Positions 1 through 8,694 are shown, numbered from the stretch's first letter. The stretch is 64,000 nt of DNA from Phenylobacterium sp. (GCF_016124325.1 NZ_WGNY01000030.1:124001-188000), one strand, 5' to 3'. The notes: generated by a model from the letters alone, not told the origin. Numbers and translations: made by a program.

Positions 1-1
1 C

Positions 2-418
2 CAAGCCCGCAACATGGCGCGCCTGGCCGAGCTGGGCTTTCGGTTCAGCCTCGACAAGGTGACCAACCTCGACCTCGACCTGCAGGAGCTCGCCCGCTGC
101 GAGGTGCGGTTCGTGAAGCTGGGCGCCCAGGCGCTGCTGGACGAGCTGACCGAGGTGAACGAGCGGCTGGTGCTGCGCTCGCTGCCCGACCTCGCCGCCG
201 AGGACTTCGCCCTGCTCGCCCGCCGCTACGGCATCGAGCTGGTGGCCGAGAAGGTCGAGACCGAGCGCCAGGTGGTCGACATCCTCGACCTCGACATACG
301 CCTGGGCGAAGGCCACCTGTTCGGCGAGCCCCGCGCCATCAAGGAAGCCGTGCTCAGCGAGGCCGGCGCGCCGCCGCCGCCTTCGAACGTCGAACGCCTG
401 CGCGTGCGGGCGGCGTAA
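2..418 (+). CDS. tipF: TipF-like EAL-domain protein, C-terminal part
   Basis: The reading frame is already open at the left window edge, so only the last ~138 residues are present. They form the end of an EAL (c-di-GMP phosphodiesterase-type) domain: a helix with FRFSLDKVTNLDLDLQEL, a VRFVKLGAQAL strand, then GIELVAEKVETERQVVDI and a final GHLFGEP strand. The usual catalytic DDFG and EGVE motifs are replaced by SLDKV and AEKVE, so the domain probably binds rather than hydrolyses c-di-GMP. A degenerate EAL domain of this kind is the C-terminus of Caulobacter TipF, a flagellar-positioning c-di-GMP receptor. The identification is from motif resemblance only, and the N-terminal membrane and coiled-coil parts that would confirm it lie outside the window. 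Confidence 0.6.
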   Translation, partial: QARNMARLAELGFRFSLDKVTNLDLDLQELARCEVRFVKLGAQALLDELTEVNERLVLRSLPDLAAEDFALLARRYGIELVAEKVETERQVVDILDLDIRLGEGHLFGEPRAIKEAVLSEAGAPPPPSNVERLRVRAA

Positions 419-428
419 ACCCCCACCC

Positions 429-570
429 GTCATCCCGGACGAAGGGCGCGAAGCGCCCGAAGATCCGGGACCCAGCATCCCCGCCCTCGACACCGCAACG
501 GGCGCGTCGTCGGCGCCGTGCGGCTGGATCCCGGTTCGGCGGCCCCTAAGGGGCCTTGACCGGGATGACG
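429..570. repeat. Bipartite inverted-repeat element, copy A
   Basis: Two outward-facing arms. The left arm (429-476) begins GTCATCCCGGACG and ends CCGGGACCCAGC. The right arm (522-570) is the same design reversed, starting GGCTGGATCCCGG and ending CGGGATGACG. Each arm has its own internal stem (GGGCGCGAAGCGCCC on the left, GGCCCCTAAGGGGCC on the right). The same architecture recurs at 19573, 22735, 23817, 25593, 34022, 39451 and 42898. Confidence 0.8.
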
Positions 571-642
571 GCCCTTCCGTCCGGAATGATGGGGCCTCGC
601 GTGCTTCGCCGGGCCGGAGGAACGTGCTAACCGCCGCCGGCC

Positions 643-1506
643 ATGACCTCCCCCACCCCGATCTCCGGGCTCTCCGAGCTCGCCGGCCGCTACGACGTCC
701 TGCTCTGCGACGTGTGGGGCGTGATCCACAACGGCCGCGAAAGCTTCCCCGCCGCCACCGCCGCCCTGTCCCGGTTCCGCGCCGAAGTCGGCCCGGTGAT
801 CCTGATCTCCAACGCGCCGCGCCCGCACCCGCCGATCGTCGAGCAGCTCGACGGCCTGGCCGTGCCGCGCGCCGCCTGGACCCGGCTGGTCACCTCGGGC
901 GACGCCACCCGCGCCCTGCTGGCCGAGCGGGCGCCCGGGCCGGTGTGGGCCATCGGCCCCGAGCGCGACGCCGTCCTCTACGAAGGGCTGGGGCTCGACT
1001 TCGGCGGGGCCGAGGACGCCGCCTTCATCTCGGTGACCGGTCCCTACGACGATGAGGTCGACGAGCCCGCCGACTACCGCGACCGCTTCCGCCTGTGCGC
1101 CGACCGTGGCCTCGACCTGATCTGCGCCAATCCCGACATCGTCGTGCAGCGCGGCGACCGGCTGATCTACTGCGGCGGCGCCCTGGCCCAGCTCTACGAG
1201 AGCCTGGGCGGCCGCGCCGTGATGGCCGGCAAGCCCTACGAGCCCATCTACGACATGGCGCTCCGGGAGGCCGAGGCCGCGCTCGGCCGGCCCGTGGACC
1301 GCGGCCGGGTGCTCTGCATCGGCGACGGCCTGCCCACCGATATCCGCGGCGCCAACGCCCGTGGGCTTGACGTCCTCTTCGTCGCCAACGGCATCCATGG
1401 CGCCGAAACCGTGGGCGAGACCGGCCTCGACCTGCGCATCGTGGGCGACTTGATGCGCCAGGAAGGGCTAGCGGCGAACTGGGTCATTGCGGATATGGTC
1501 TGGTAG
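643..1506 (+). CDS. HAD-superfamily hydrolase, TIGR01459 type
   Basis: A 287-residue HAD-fold phosphatase-like protein. Motif I is CDVWGVIHNG near residue 22 (the first Asp is the nucleophile), motif II is the SNAPRP segment near residue 55, the motif III lysine lies in AGKPYEPIYD near residue 198, and motif IV is CIGDGLPTDIRGAN near residue 226. This spacing and the DVWGV form match the alphaproteobacterial TIGR01459 (CbbY/NagD-like) family, whose substrate is unknown. The ATG at 643 is used because the HAD motif I lies close behind it. It sits between the EAL gene and a MaoC gene, all rightward. Confidence 0.85.
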   Translation: MTSPTPISGLSELAGRYDVLLCDVWGVIHNGRESFPAATAALSRFRAEVGPVILISNAPRPHPPIVEQLDGLAVPRAAWTRLVTSGDATRALLAERAPGPVWAIGPERDAVLYEGLGLDFGGAEDAAFISVTGPYDDEVDEPADYRDRFRLCADRGLDLICANPDIVVQRGDRLIYCGGALAQLYESLGGRAVMAGKPYEPIYDMALREAEAALGRPVDRGRVLCIGDGLPTDIRGANARGLDVLFVANGIHGAETVGETGLDLRIVGDLMRQEGLAANWVIADMVW

Positions 1507-1553
1507 CCGGCTCCGGGGGGAGCGGGAAAAAGCAAAAAAGGGGGCGCAAGCGC

Positions 1554-1976
1554 GTGCAGGGGCTTTATTTCGATGAATTGACGGTGGGCCAGTCGGCCGA
1601 GATCAGCCACGTGGTCGGCGCCGCCGACATCGAGGCGTTCGCCGAGGTTTCGGGCGACAATAATCCGGTGCACCTGGACGACGCCTACGCCAAGACCACG
1701 ACCTTCGGCGAGCGGATCGCCCACGGCATGCTGTCGGGCGCCTATATCTCGGCCGTCCTCGGCACGAAATTGCCCGGACCAGGCGCGATTTACCTGTCGC
1801 AGTCGCTCAGGTTCAGGCGGCCCGTGAAGATCGGCGACCTGGTCACCGCGCGGGCGACGGTGAAGGCCCTGGACGCGGCGCGCGGCCATGTCACGTTGGA
1901 GACGGTATGCGAGGTGGGCGGAAAGACGGTGGTGGACGGCGAGGCGCTGGTGATCGCGCCCCGGCGCGGGGCGTGA
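1554..1976 (+). CDS. MaoC-family (R)-enoyl-CoA hydratase-like protein
   Basis: A 140-residue single hot-dog-fold protein with the hydratase-2 signature: SGDNNPVHLDDAYA (residues 34-47), where Asp and His are the catalytic pair, then RIAHGMLSGAYIS. The family adds water to trans-2-enoyl-CoA to give (R)-3-hydroxyacyl-CoA, supplying beta-oxidation side reactions or polyester synthesis. The start is a GTG at 1554 behind a purine-rich AAAAAAGGGGG stretch. No ATG precedes the conserved DELTVGQ segment. It is 13 bp ahead of ribF and probably co-transcribed with it. Substrate specificity cannot be read from the sequence. Confidence 0.85.
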   Translation: MQGLYFDELTVGQSAEISHVVGAADIEAFAEVSGDNNPVHLDDAYAKTTTFGERIAHGMLSGAYISAVLGTKLPGPGAIYLSQSLRFRRPVKIGDLVTARATVKALDAARGHVTLETVCEVGGKTVVDGEALVIAPRRGA

Positions 1977-1989
1977 GGGTCCGCGCCGT

Positions 1990-2931
1990 ATGAAGCGCAT
2001 CCGGGTGATCCGCGGCTGGAAGGATTTGCCGCCCGGCGACCGCGGCGCGGCCCTGGCCATGGGCAATTTCGACGGCGTCCATCTCGGCCACCAGAAGGTG
2101 ATCGAGCTGGCGGCCCGGGCGGCCGAGGACCTTTCCGCGCCGCTGGGGGTGATCACCTTCGATCCGCACCCGCGCGTCTACTTCCGCCCCGACGAGCCGG
2201 CCTTCCGCCTGATGAAGACCGACCAGCAGGCCCGGGCGCTCGAGAAGCTGAACGTCGACATGCTCTACGTCCTGCCGCTCACCGCCGAGCTGGCGGGGAT
2301 GACCGACCGCGAGTTCGCCACCCGCGTGCTGCACGAGGGCCTCGGCGCCCGCCACGTGGCCGTGGGCTTCGACAACTCCTTCGGCAAGGGCCGCACCGGC
2401 ACGCCGCGGACCATGAAGGCCTACGGCCAGGAGATGGGCTTCGGGGTCTCGGTGGCCGAGCCGGTCGGCGACGGCGGCGTGGCGAAGTTCTCCTCCACCG
2501 CGGTGCGCGACGCCCTGCGCGAGGGCCGCCCGGAGGTCGCCGCCGAGGTTCTGGGCCGGCCCTTCGCCATCGAGGGCCCGGTGCAGCGTGGCCGCCAGCT
2601 GGGCCGCAAGCTGGGCTTCCCGACCGCCAACGTCGACCTCGCCGACTACGTCACGCCCCGCTTCGGGGTCTACGCCACCCGCACGCGGCTCTCCGACGGG
2701 CGCGAACTGGCCGGCGTGGCCAACATCGGCGTCAATCCGACGGTTACGGGGGTCACCAAGCCCCTGCTCGAGGTCTGGCTGTTCGACTTCGACGAGGACA
2801 TCTACGACCGCGTCATCGAGACCGACCTGATCGCCTTCCTGCGGCCGGAGGAGAAGTTCTCCAGCCTGGAGGTGATGACGCAGCAGGTGATGGCCGACGC
2901 GGCCAGGGCGCGGGAAATCCTGGGGGCGTAG
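1990..2931 (+). CDS. ribF: Bifunctional riboflavin kinase / FAD synthetase
   Basis: 313 residues, the normal length for bacterial RibF. The N-terminal FMN adenylyltransferase module shows GNFDGVHLGHQ (residues 25-35), the nucleotidyltransferase HxGH-type motif. The C-terminal riboflavin kinase module shows GRQLGRKLGFPTANV and GVYATRTRL. The enzyme phosphorylates riboflavin to FMN and adenylates FMN to FAD in the cytoplasm. Its TAG lies 3 bp from the stop of the convergent small gene 2935-3192. No FMN riboswitch-like leader is visible upstream, as expected from its position inside an operon. Confidence 0.95.
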   Translation: MKRIRVIRGWKDLPPGDRGAALAMGNFDGVHLGHQKVIELAARAAEDLSAPLGVITFDPHPRVYFRPDEPAFRLMKTDQQARALEKLNVDMLYVLPLTAELAGMTDREFATRVLHEGLGARHVAVGFDNSFGKGRTGTPRTMKAYGQEMGFGVSVAEPVGDGGVAKFSSTAVRDALREGRPEVAAEVLGRPFAIEGPVQRGRQLGRKLGFPTANVDLADYVTPRFGVYATRTRLSDGRELAGVANIGVNPTVTGVTKPLLEVWLFDFDEDIYDRVIETDLIAFLRPEEKFSSLEVMTQQVMADAARAREILGA

Positions 2932-2934
2932 CCG

Positions 2935-3192
2935 CTAGCGGGCGGCGGTGATGTCCTTGATCAGCGCTTGCACGGACGCCTTGCCGCCGACGCTCCAAAC
3001 CACCTTGAGGTAGGCCAGGGTGCGCGCGGCCGAGGCGTCGTACTTCCAGTCGCAGCCGACGAAGCTGCAGTCGACGAACACGGGCGGCTCGCCGCCCGCG
3101 TAGACGAGCCGGCAGTCCCGGAACTCGCAGCCCGAGAAGCTTTCGCCGTCCATGGCGACGGTCTCGTGGTTGTAGATCTCGCCGCTGGGCAT
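2935..3192 (-). CDS. Small pentapeptide-repeat-like protein
   Basis: 85 residues, function unknown. The first half reads like short pentapeptide-type coils (SFSGCEFRDC, then PVFVDCSFVGCDW), with aromatic and cysteine residues at five-residue spacing. The C-terminal half is a predicted helix (AARTLAYLKVVWSVGGKASVQALIKDI). It is the last gene of a five-gene leftward run led by the cold-shock gene at 4188, only 2 bp after the previous stop, so translational coupling is likely. The repeat is too short to assign a role. Confidence 0.6.
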   Translation of the reverse strand: MPSGEIYNHETVAMDGESFSGCEFRDCRLVYAGGEPPVFVDCSFVGCDWKYDASAARTLAYLKVVWSVGGKASVQALIKDITAAR

Positions 3193-3194
3193 GC

Positions 3195-3344
3195 TCAGCT
3201 TTCTTCGTTGGCCGCGGGCGTCTCGGGATCAGCGGCGGCGGGTGCGCGCTGCGCCCGCTTCGCTTCCGCCTTTTCGGCTTTCTTCAACGCCTTCAGTCGG
3301 TCGCGTTCACGACGCTCGAAATCGAAATTCGGCTTCCTCGCCAT
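3195..3344 (-). CDS. 49-residue basic small protein
   Basis: A short gene with an ATG at 3344, a strong Shine-Dalgarno site (TGAGGAGG, complement of 3350-3357) and a TGA at 3195. The product begins MARKPNFDFERRERDRL, continues with a lysine/alanine/glutamate-rich helix and ends in an acidic tail. Small proteins with this start are widespread in alphaproteobacteria near cold-shock genes, but no function is known to me. The good ribosome-binding site and tight packing with both neighbours (2 bp and 24 bp) support a real gene. Confidence 0.65.
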   Translation of the reverse strand: MARKPNFDFERRERDRLKALKKAEKAEAKRAQRAPAAADPETPAANEES

Positions 3345-3368
3345 CGAGGCCTCCTCAGGAGCTTGGGT

Positions 3369-3728
3369 TCAGGCGCGCGCCTTGCGGGCGGCGTAGCGCG
3401 CGTCGCGCTTCGCCTTCTGCTCGGCCTTGCTGAGCGCCTTGCGCTCCTTGCGTTCGCCGCGCCTGGCGTCGAGTTCGGCGGTCGCGGCGGCCTGGACGGC
3501 GAGCGCGGCGGCTTCGGCGGCGTCCGCCGCGGCCTGCAGCTTGGCGGCCTTCGCGTCGATGCGCGCCTGGCGCACCTGCGCCAGCTCGGCCTTCTTCGCT
3601 TCCGCGCGGGGCGTGAATTCACCGGCGTTGACGGTCGGCTTGGGCCGGAAACCGGCCAGCAGGGCCTTCTTCGCTTCGGCGGCTGTCTTCAGTCGCTCGG
3701 CGAAGTCGGTTCGTTGGAATTCTTTCAC
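3369..3728 (-). CDS. DUF6481-like lysine/alanine-rich helical protein
   Basis: 119 residues starting VKEFQRTDFAERLKTAAEAK from a GTG at 3728. That GTG overlaps the TGA of the upstream gene (GTGA at 3725-3728), so I chose it over in-frame extensions that run back through the neighbouring genes. The protein is almost entirely Ala/Lys/Glu/Arg helix, with a KALLAGFRPKPTV turn near residue 25 and a basic C-terminus. The opening resembles DUF6481 proteins of alphaproteobacteria. This is from memory of the family pattern. Function unknown; the composition suggests nucleic-acid or ribosome association, which is inference. Confidence 0.6.
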   Translation of the reverse strand: MKEFQRTDFAERLKTAAEAKKALLAGFRPKPTVNAGEFTPRAEAKKAELAQVRQARIDAKAAKLQAAADAAEAAALAVQAAATAELDARRGERKERKALSKAEQKAKRDARYAARKARA

Positions 3729-3934
3729 GGGCGCCTCGGAGAGGGCGCGGCCTGGGCCGCAGGGAACGTCGCTGCGCAGATCGCCGCCAGATGGCCACGG
3801 ATGCTGCGGGGCGCGAGCAGCGCGTCGACGGCGCGACAGCCGTCGGCCTTCAGGCGTCGCTTGAGCTCCTCGAAGTCGGCGACTTCTCCGGAACGGGCGA
3901 CCTCGAAGGCGTGTTCGATTGTGGATACGGTCAT
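3725..3934 (-). CDS. Hypothetical protein, 69 residues
   Basis: Second gene of the cold-shock-led leftward cluster. The product opens MTVSTIEHAFEVARSGEVAD and contains a FEELKRRLKADGCRAVDALL helix pair. It has no signal peptide or membrane segment. Its stop overlaps the GTG of the next gene, indicating co-translation. The TIEHAFEVARSGE pattern recurs in small alphaproteobacterial proteins of unknown function. I cannot assign a biochemical role. Confidence 0.6.
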   Translation of the reverse strand: MTVSTIEHAFEVARSGEVADFEELKRRLKADGCRAVDALLAPRSIRGHLAAICAATFPAAQAAPSPRRP

Positions 3935-3978
3935 GACGTTGCGGGGACGCGGACGGGCGCCCGCCTCCCCGCCAGTCC

Positions 3979-4188
3979 TCAGCCGGCTTGCAGCTGTCCG
4001 GCCGACATCTTGCCGCTGCGCTGGTCGCGCTCCAGCTCGAAGCTGACCTTCTGGCCTTCGTTGAGCGAGCCGAGGCCCGCACGCTCGACGGCCGAGATGT
4101 GGACGAAGACGTCGTTGCCGCCGTCGTCAGGTTGGATGAAGCCGAAGCCCTTGGTGGGATTGAACCATTTCACGGTACCAGAAGCCAT
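3979..4188 (-). CDS. cspA: CspA-family cold-shock protein
   Basis: 69 residues, one OB-fold. RNP1 (KGFGFIQP, residues 13-20) and RNP2 (VFVHIS, residues 26-31) are intact, with the usual GTVKWFN start. Such proteins bind single-stranded RNA/DNA and melt mRNA structure in cold or stationary phase. The ATG at 4188 follows AAAGGCGAC. It heads a co-directional run of four small genes down to 2935. A long leader is possible, since no other gene occupies 4189-4634. Confidence 0.92.
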   Translation of the reverse strand: MASGTVKWFNPTKGFGFIQPDDGGNDVFVHISAVERAGLGSLNEGQKVSFELERDQRSGKMSAGQLQAG

Positions 4189-4634
4189 TTTTGTCGCCTT
4201 TCAAGCACAATATTTCGCGCACCCCGGCGGGGCGTCGCATCGATTTATCGGATTGGATCTAGGTAAGTCCGGGCTCGATCCGAAGAACAAGCGTGGAGAG
4301 CAACCGAACCATTTCGAATTTCGATTTGCGCATCCTATCCGAAAAACTTCCCGCGCTCCAGAAAATTCGCAATTTCCACCTCTGGACGGCGTCGGCGACG
4401 ACGCGATCCGCGCGGCCCATCAAAGCGCTTCTCGCCGGCCGGGGCGGCGCGCGACCGCTTCGCGCCGGGGCTGCGCCGCCTGCGGGGATGACGCCCGGCG
4501 CCCACTCTGTTAGAGCCACCGCGATGACGACGGTTCGGACGAGCCTGCGAATTATACGCCCGGCGTGACGCCGCCGGACGGCCGCGCGCGCCGGGTTTCC
4601 CGCACCTCTCCCCCGAACTTCTGGACACCGAGTG
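4189..4634. other. Intergenic region between divergent csp and ileS
   Basis: 446 bp without a convincing gene. It must hold the promoters of the leftward cold-shock gene and rightward ileS. It is A/T-richer near 4200-4370. I see no T-box-like element, no clear terminator and no well-conserved -35/-10 pair that I would defend. A long structured 5' leader for the cold-shock gene would fit the family. Confidence 0.5.
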
Positions 4635-7547
4635 ATGGCCGACGACGCCGACAAGCCCGTTCGCGACTACCGCGAGACCGTATTCCTCCCCGAGACGCCC
4701 TTCCCCATGCGCGCGGGCCTGCCGCAGAAGGAGCCGCTGACCCTGGCCCGGTGGGACGAGACCGGCCTCTACCACGCCATGCGCGCCGAGCGGCAGCGGG
4801 CGGGCGCGCCGCTGTTCGTGCTGCATGACGGGCCGCCCTACGCCAACGGCGCCATCCATGTGGGCCACTGCCTGCAGAAGACGCTGAAGGACTTCGTCGT
4901 CCGTTCGAAGTTCCTGCTCGGCTACGACGTCGACTACGTGCCCGGCTGGGACTGCCACGGCCTGCCGATCGAGTGGAAGATCGAGGAGGAGCTGCGCGCC
5001 AAGGGCCGCCGCAAGGACGAGGTCTCCAAGGCCGAGTTCCGCAAGCTCTGCCGCGACTACGCCGCCCACTGGATGGGCGTCCAGAAGGACGGCTTCAAGC
5101 GCCTGGGCGTGATCGGCGACTGGGAGAACCGCTACGCCACCATGGACTTCACGAGCGAGGCGGCCATCGTCGCCGAGTTCCACAAGTTCGTGGCCTCCGA
5201 CCAGCTCTACCGCGGCTCCAAGCCGGTGATGTGGAGCCCGGTGGAACGCACCGCGCTCGCCGACGCCGAGGTCGAGTACCACGACCATGTCAGCCCCACG
5301 ATCTGGGTGAAGTTCCCCGTCGTCGAAGGCAGCGACGCCGCCCGTGGCGCCAGCGTGGTGATCTGGACCACCACGCCCTGGACCATCCCCGCCAACCGGG
5401 CGATCAGCTACAACGAGGCCATCGCCTACTCGGTCTATGTGGTCGAGGCGATGGAGGAGGGCCTGGAGTTCGAGCCCTGGGCCAAGGCCGGCGACAAGCT
5501 GATCGTCGCCGACAAGCTGGCCGCCGACGTGATGTCCGCCGCCAAGGTCGCCAAGTTCCGCCGCGTCGAGCCGGTCGACTGCCAGGGCATGGAGTGCGAA
5601 CACCCCTTCGCCAACCTCGACCCGCACTACCAGTTCGGCGTGCCGCTGCTCAGCGGCGACCACGTGACCGACGACGCCGGCACGGGCTTCGTCCACACCG
5701 CCCCGGGCCACGGCGCCGACGACTATCTGGTCTGGCTGGCCCACGGCCATCGCGAGATCCCCGAAACGGTCGATCCCGACGGCGCCTACTATCCGCACGT
5801 GGCCCTGTTCGCGGGCCTGAAGGTGCTGGAGACCGAGGGCAAGAAGGCCGGCAGGTTCGGCCCCGCCAACCCCGCCGTCATCGACAAGCTGATCGAGGCC
5901 GGCCGGCTCCTGGCGCGCGGGCGGCTGGAGCACAGCTACCCGCACTCCTGGCGCTCCAAGGCCCCGGTGATCTTCCGCAACACGCCGCAGTGGTTCATCC
6001 GCATCGACGAGCCGGTGGAGACCCCGCAGCTCGGCGGCCGCACCCTGCGCGAGGCGGCGCTGGAGGCCATCGAGGCCACGACGTTCTATCCGGCCGGGGG
6101 CAAGAACCGCATCCGCGCCATGGTCGAGAGCCGCCCCGACTGGCTGATCAGCCGCCAGCGCGCCTGGGGTTCGCCGCTGGCCATGTTCGTCGACAAGGAG
6201 ACCGGCCACCCGCTGCACGACCCCGAGGTCGACCGCCGGATCGTCGAGGCGATCAGGGCCGAGGGCGCCGACGCCTGGTTCACCCGGCCTTCGACCGACT
6301 TCCTGGGCGCCCACGATCCCGACCGCTACGAGAAGGTCGAGGACATCCTCGACGTCTGGTTCGACTCGGGCTCGACCCACGCCTTCACCCTGGAGAACCG
6401 CGCCCACACCAAGTGGCCGGCCGATCTCTACCTGGAAGGCTCCGACCAGCACCGCGGCTGGTTCCAGAGTTCGCTGCTGGAAAGCTCGGGCACCCGCGGG
6501 CGCGCGCCCTACGACGCCATCCTCACCCACGGCTTCACCATGGACGAGGCCGGCGAGAAGATGAGCAAGTCCAAGGGCAACGTCGTCGACCCCGAGGTGG
6601 TGATCCGCGAGAGCGGGGCCGAGATCATCCGCCTGTGGGCGGCGATGATCGACTACGCCGACGACAGCCGCATCGGCAAGACGATCCTCCAGACCACCTC
6701 CGACGCCTATCGCAAGCTGCGCAACACCGTCCGCTACATGCTGGGCGCCCTTTCCGACTACGGCCCCGACGAGGCCGTCGAGCTGGATCAGATGCCGCCG
6801 CTGGAGCGCTTCATCCTGCACCGCCTCTGGGAACTGGATGGCCAGGTGCGCGCCGCCTACGAGGGCTATCTGTTCCAGGACGTGATCCGCCCGATCCTCG
6901 ACTTCTGCCAGGACGAGCTGTCGGCGCTGTTCTTCGACATCCGCCGCGACAGCCTCTACTGCGACCGGCCCGACGCGGTCCGCCGCCGCGCCGCGCGCAC
7001 GGTGATGGACGCCGCCTTCGAGCGCCTGACCGCCTGGCTCGCCCCCCTCATCCCCTTCACCATGGAAGAGGCCTGGACCACGCGCTATCCCGACGCGCCT
7101 TCCAACTGCCTGCGCACCATCCCGCAGACGCCGGCCGAATGGCGCAACGATGCCGAAGCCGCCCGCTGGGCGAAGGTCCAGAAGGTGACCTCCGTGGTCA
7201 CCGGCGCGCTGGAGGTCGAGCGGCGCGAGAAGCGGCTGGGCGCCGCGCTTGAGGCCGCCCCGCGCGTCCACGTGGCCGATCCCGACCTGCTGGCCGCCTT
7301 CGGCGAGCTGGACGCCGCCGAGGTGTTCCGCACCAGCCAGGCGACCCTGGTGGCCGGCGAGGGCCCGGCCGGCGCCTTCCGCCTGCCCGAGGTCGCCGCC
7401 GTGGCCGTCGAGCCCCTGCGCGCCGAGGGCCGCAAGTGCGCCCGCTCCTGGCGCATCCTGCCCGAGGTGGGGACCGACCCGCGCTATCCCGACCTGTCGC
7501 TGCGCGACGCCGACGCGGTCGCCGCCTGGGACGCCGCCCGCGCATGA
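4635..7547 (+). CDS. ileS: Isoleucyl-tRNA synthetase
   Basis: 970-residue class I aminoacyl-tRNA synthetase charging tRNA-Ile. The ATP-binding HIGH motif appears as HVGH (residues 75-78) after GPPYANGAI. The KMSKS loop is GEKMSKSKGNV (KMSKS at 642-646). The editing (CP1) domain shows WTTTPWTIPANRAI. The length and the absence of a long C-terminal zinc module suit the alphaproteobacterial type. ATG 4635 directly follows an in-frame GTG (4632); the ATG is preferred. The stop overlaps lspA by four bases (ATGA). Confidence 0.97.
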   Translation: MADDADKPVRDYRETVFLPETPFPMRAGLPQKEPLTLARWDETGLYHAMRAERQRAGAPLFVLHDGPPYANGAIHVGHCLQKTLKDFVVRSKFLLGYDVDYVPGWDCHGLPIEWKIEEELRAKGRRKDEVSKAEFRKLCRDYAAHWMGVQKDGFKRLGVIGDWENRYATMDFTSEAAIVAEFHKFVASDQLYRGSKPVMWSPVERTALADAEVEYHDHVSPTIWVKFPVVEGSDAARGASVVIWTTTPWTIPANRAISYNEAIAYSVYVVEAMEEGLEFEPWAKAGDKLIVADKLAADVMSAAKVAKFRRVEPVDCQGMECEHPFANLDPHYQFGVPLLSGDHVTDDAGTGFVHTAPGHGADDYLVWLAHGHREIPETVDPDGAYYPHVALFAGLKVLETEGKKAGRFGPANPAVIDKLIEAGRLLARGRLEHSYPHSWRSKAPVIFRNTPQWFIRIDEPVETPQLGGRTLREAALEAIEATTFYPAGGKNRIRAMVESRPDWLISRQRAWGSPLAMFVDKETGHPLHDPEVDRRIVEAIRAEGADAWFTRPSTDFLGAHDPDRYEKVEDILDVWFDSGSTHAFTLENRAHTKWPADLYLEGSDQHRGWFQSSLLESSGTRGRAPYDAILTHGFTMDEAGEKMSKSKGNVVDPEVVIRESGAEIIRLWAAMIDYADDSRIGKTILQTTSDAYRKLRNTVRYMLGALSDYGPDEAVELDQMPPLERFILHRLWELDGQVRAAYEGYLFQDVIRPILDFCQDELSALFFDIRRDSLYCDRPDAVRRRAARTVMDAAFERLTAWLAPLIPFTMEEAWTTRYPDAPSNCLRTIPQTPAEWRNDAEAARWAKVQKVTSVVTGALEVERREKRLGAALEAAPRVHVADPDLLAAFGELDAAEVFRTSQATLVAGEGPAGAFRLPEVAAVAVEPLRAEGRKCARSWRILPEVGTDPRYPDLSLRDADAVAAWDAARA

Positions 7548-8059
7548 GCGGAGCCGTGGAGAACGCGCCCCCGTCCCCCCGCGTGACCCGCTGGGGCTGG
7601 CGGGCCTACGCCGTCGGCCTGGCGGTCATCGCCCTCGACCAGCTCAGCAAGTGGTGGATCCTCTCGGTCGTGCGCCTGCCCGAGCAGGCGACCATCGAGG
7701 TGCTGTGGCCGCTGCAGTTCACCCGCATCTGGAACCAGGGCGTCAGTTTCGGCCTGCTCCAGGCCCAGCAGGACCTCGTGCGCTGGGGCCTCGTGGGCTT
7801 CTCGCTGGCCGTGGCGGCCCTGCTCGGCGCCTGGGCGCGCAACCAGACGCGCTGGCTGCCGGCCCTCGGTCTGGGCCTCGTCATGGGCGGCGCGGTGGGC
7901 AACGCCATCGACCGGGCCCGCTTCGGCGCCGTGGTCGATTTCATCGACGTCCAGCGGATCGGCTTTTTCCCGTGGATTTTCAACGTCGCCGATTCGGGCA
8001 TCACCATCGGGGTGGCCCTGCTGCTGCTCGACAGCTTCCGCAGCGGCCGCGGCGATTGA
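7544..8059 (+). CDS. lspA: Lipoprotein signal peptidase (signal peptidase II)
   Basis: 171-residue inner-membrane aspartyl protease that cleaves prolipoprotein signal peptides ahead of the lipidated cysteine. It has four hydrophobic segments and both catalytic aspartates: D123 in NAIDRARFGAVVDFIDV and D150 in FNVADSGITIG. The start ATG at 7544 overlaps the ileS stop, the usual ileS-lspA coupling. In-frame upstream codons are inside ileS and were ignored. The next gene encodes a likely substrate, a lipoprotein. Confidence 0.95.
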   Translation: MSGAVENAPPSPRVTRWGWRAYAVGLAVIALDQLSKWWILSVVRLPEQATIEVLWPLQFTRIWNQGVSFGLLQAQQDLVRWGLVGFSLAVAALLGAWARNQTRWLPALGLGLVMGGAVGNAIDRARFGAVVDFIDVQRIGFFPWIFNVADSGITIGVALLLLDSFRSGRGD

Positions 8060-8135
8060 CGGCGTTGGCCTCAGCGCCCGATTGCGCTATGCCGTTGCCT
8101 CCGAGGCTGGGGGCCTCAAGGAGTCTCTATCGTCC

Positions 8136-8690
8136 ATGAGCGTCAACCGAGTGATCGTGGCGACCGCCCTGGTCGCGGCCGCGGGTCTCGCCGGCTGCCA
8201 GTCGACCCAGAAGGCGCTCGGCATGTCGAAGGTCACCCCCGACGAGTTCCGCATCGTCACCAAGGCCCCGCTGGTGGTGCCGCCTGACTATGCGCTGCGC
8301 CCGCCGGCCCCCGGCGAGCCGCGCCCGCAGGAACTCCAGCCCGAAAGCGCCGCGCGCATCGCCCTCCTGGGCCAGCGCGAGGCCGAGCAGCGGTCGCAGG
8401 GTGAGAAGCTGCTGGCCGCCAAGGCCGGCGCCGACAAGGCCGACCCGCTGGTCCGCTACGTCGTCGACGACGAGTTCGGCGACATCGCCCACAAGGAAAA
8501 GAGCTTCGCCGACCGGGTGATGTTCTGGAAGAAGGGCGAGACGGCCGCCGCTCCGCAATCCGGGCTCGACGGCTCCACGGCCCCGATCGACGCCGCCGAG
8601 GAGAAGGAGCGGATCGCCAAGCTCACGGGCGACCAGCCGGTGACGATCCACCGCGAAGGCGGGACCAAAATCAAGCTCCCCGGGCTCTAA
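8136..8690 (+). CDS. DUF3035-family lipoprotein
   Basis: 184-residue lipoprotein: hydrophobic N-terminus and lipobox LAGC with the lipidated Cys at residue 21. Next comes the TPDEFRIVTKAPLVVPPDY stretch characteristic of DUF3035 (alphaproteobacterial, formerly called beta-barrel-assembly associated, BamF-like in Caulobacter). The rest is polar and helical. The start is ATG 8136 behind AAGGAG (8118-8123). The longer in-frame version would bury the signal peptide. It probably sits at the inner leaflet of the outer membrane. Equating it with BamF is an inference. Confidence 0.75.
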   Translation: MSVNRVIVATALVAAAGLAGCQSTQKALGMSKVTPDEFRIVTKAPLVVPPDYALRPPAPGEPRPQELQPESAARIALLGQREAEQRSQGEKLLAAKAGADKADPLVRYVVDDEFGDIAHKEKSFADRVMFWKKGETAAAPQSGLDGSTAPIDAAEEKERIAKLTGDQPVTIHREGGTKIKLPGL

Positions 8691-8694
8691 GCCC

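Noticed and set aside
4335..7271. 978-codon open frame antisense to ileS
   Set aside because: It is a by-product of G/C-rich third positions in ileS; low-complexity Gly/Ala/Asp/Val product, no family motif, no ribosome-binding site.
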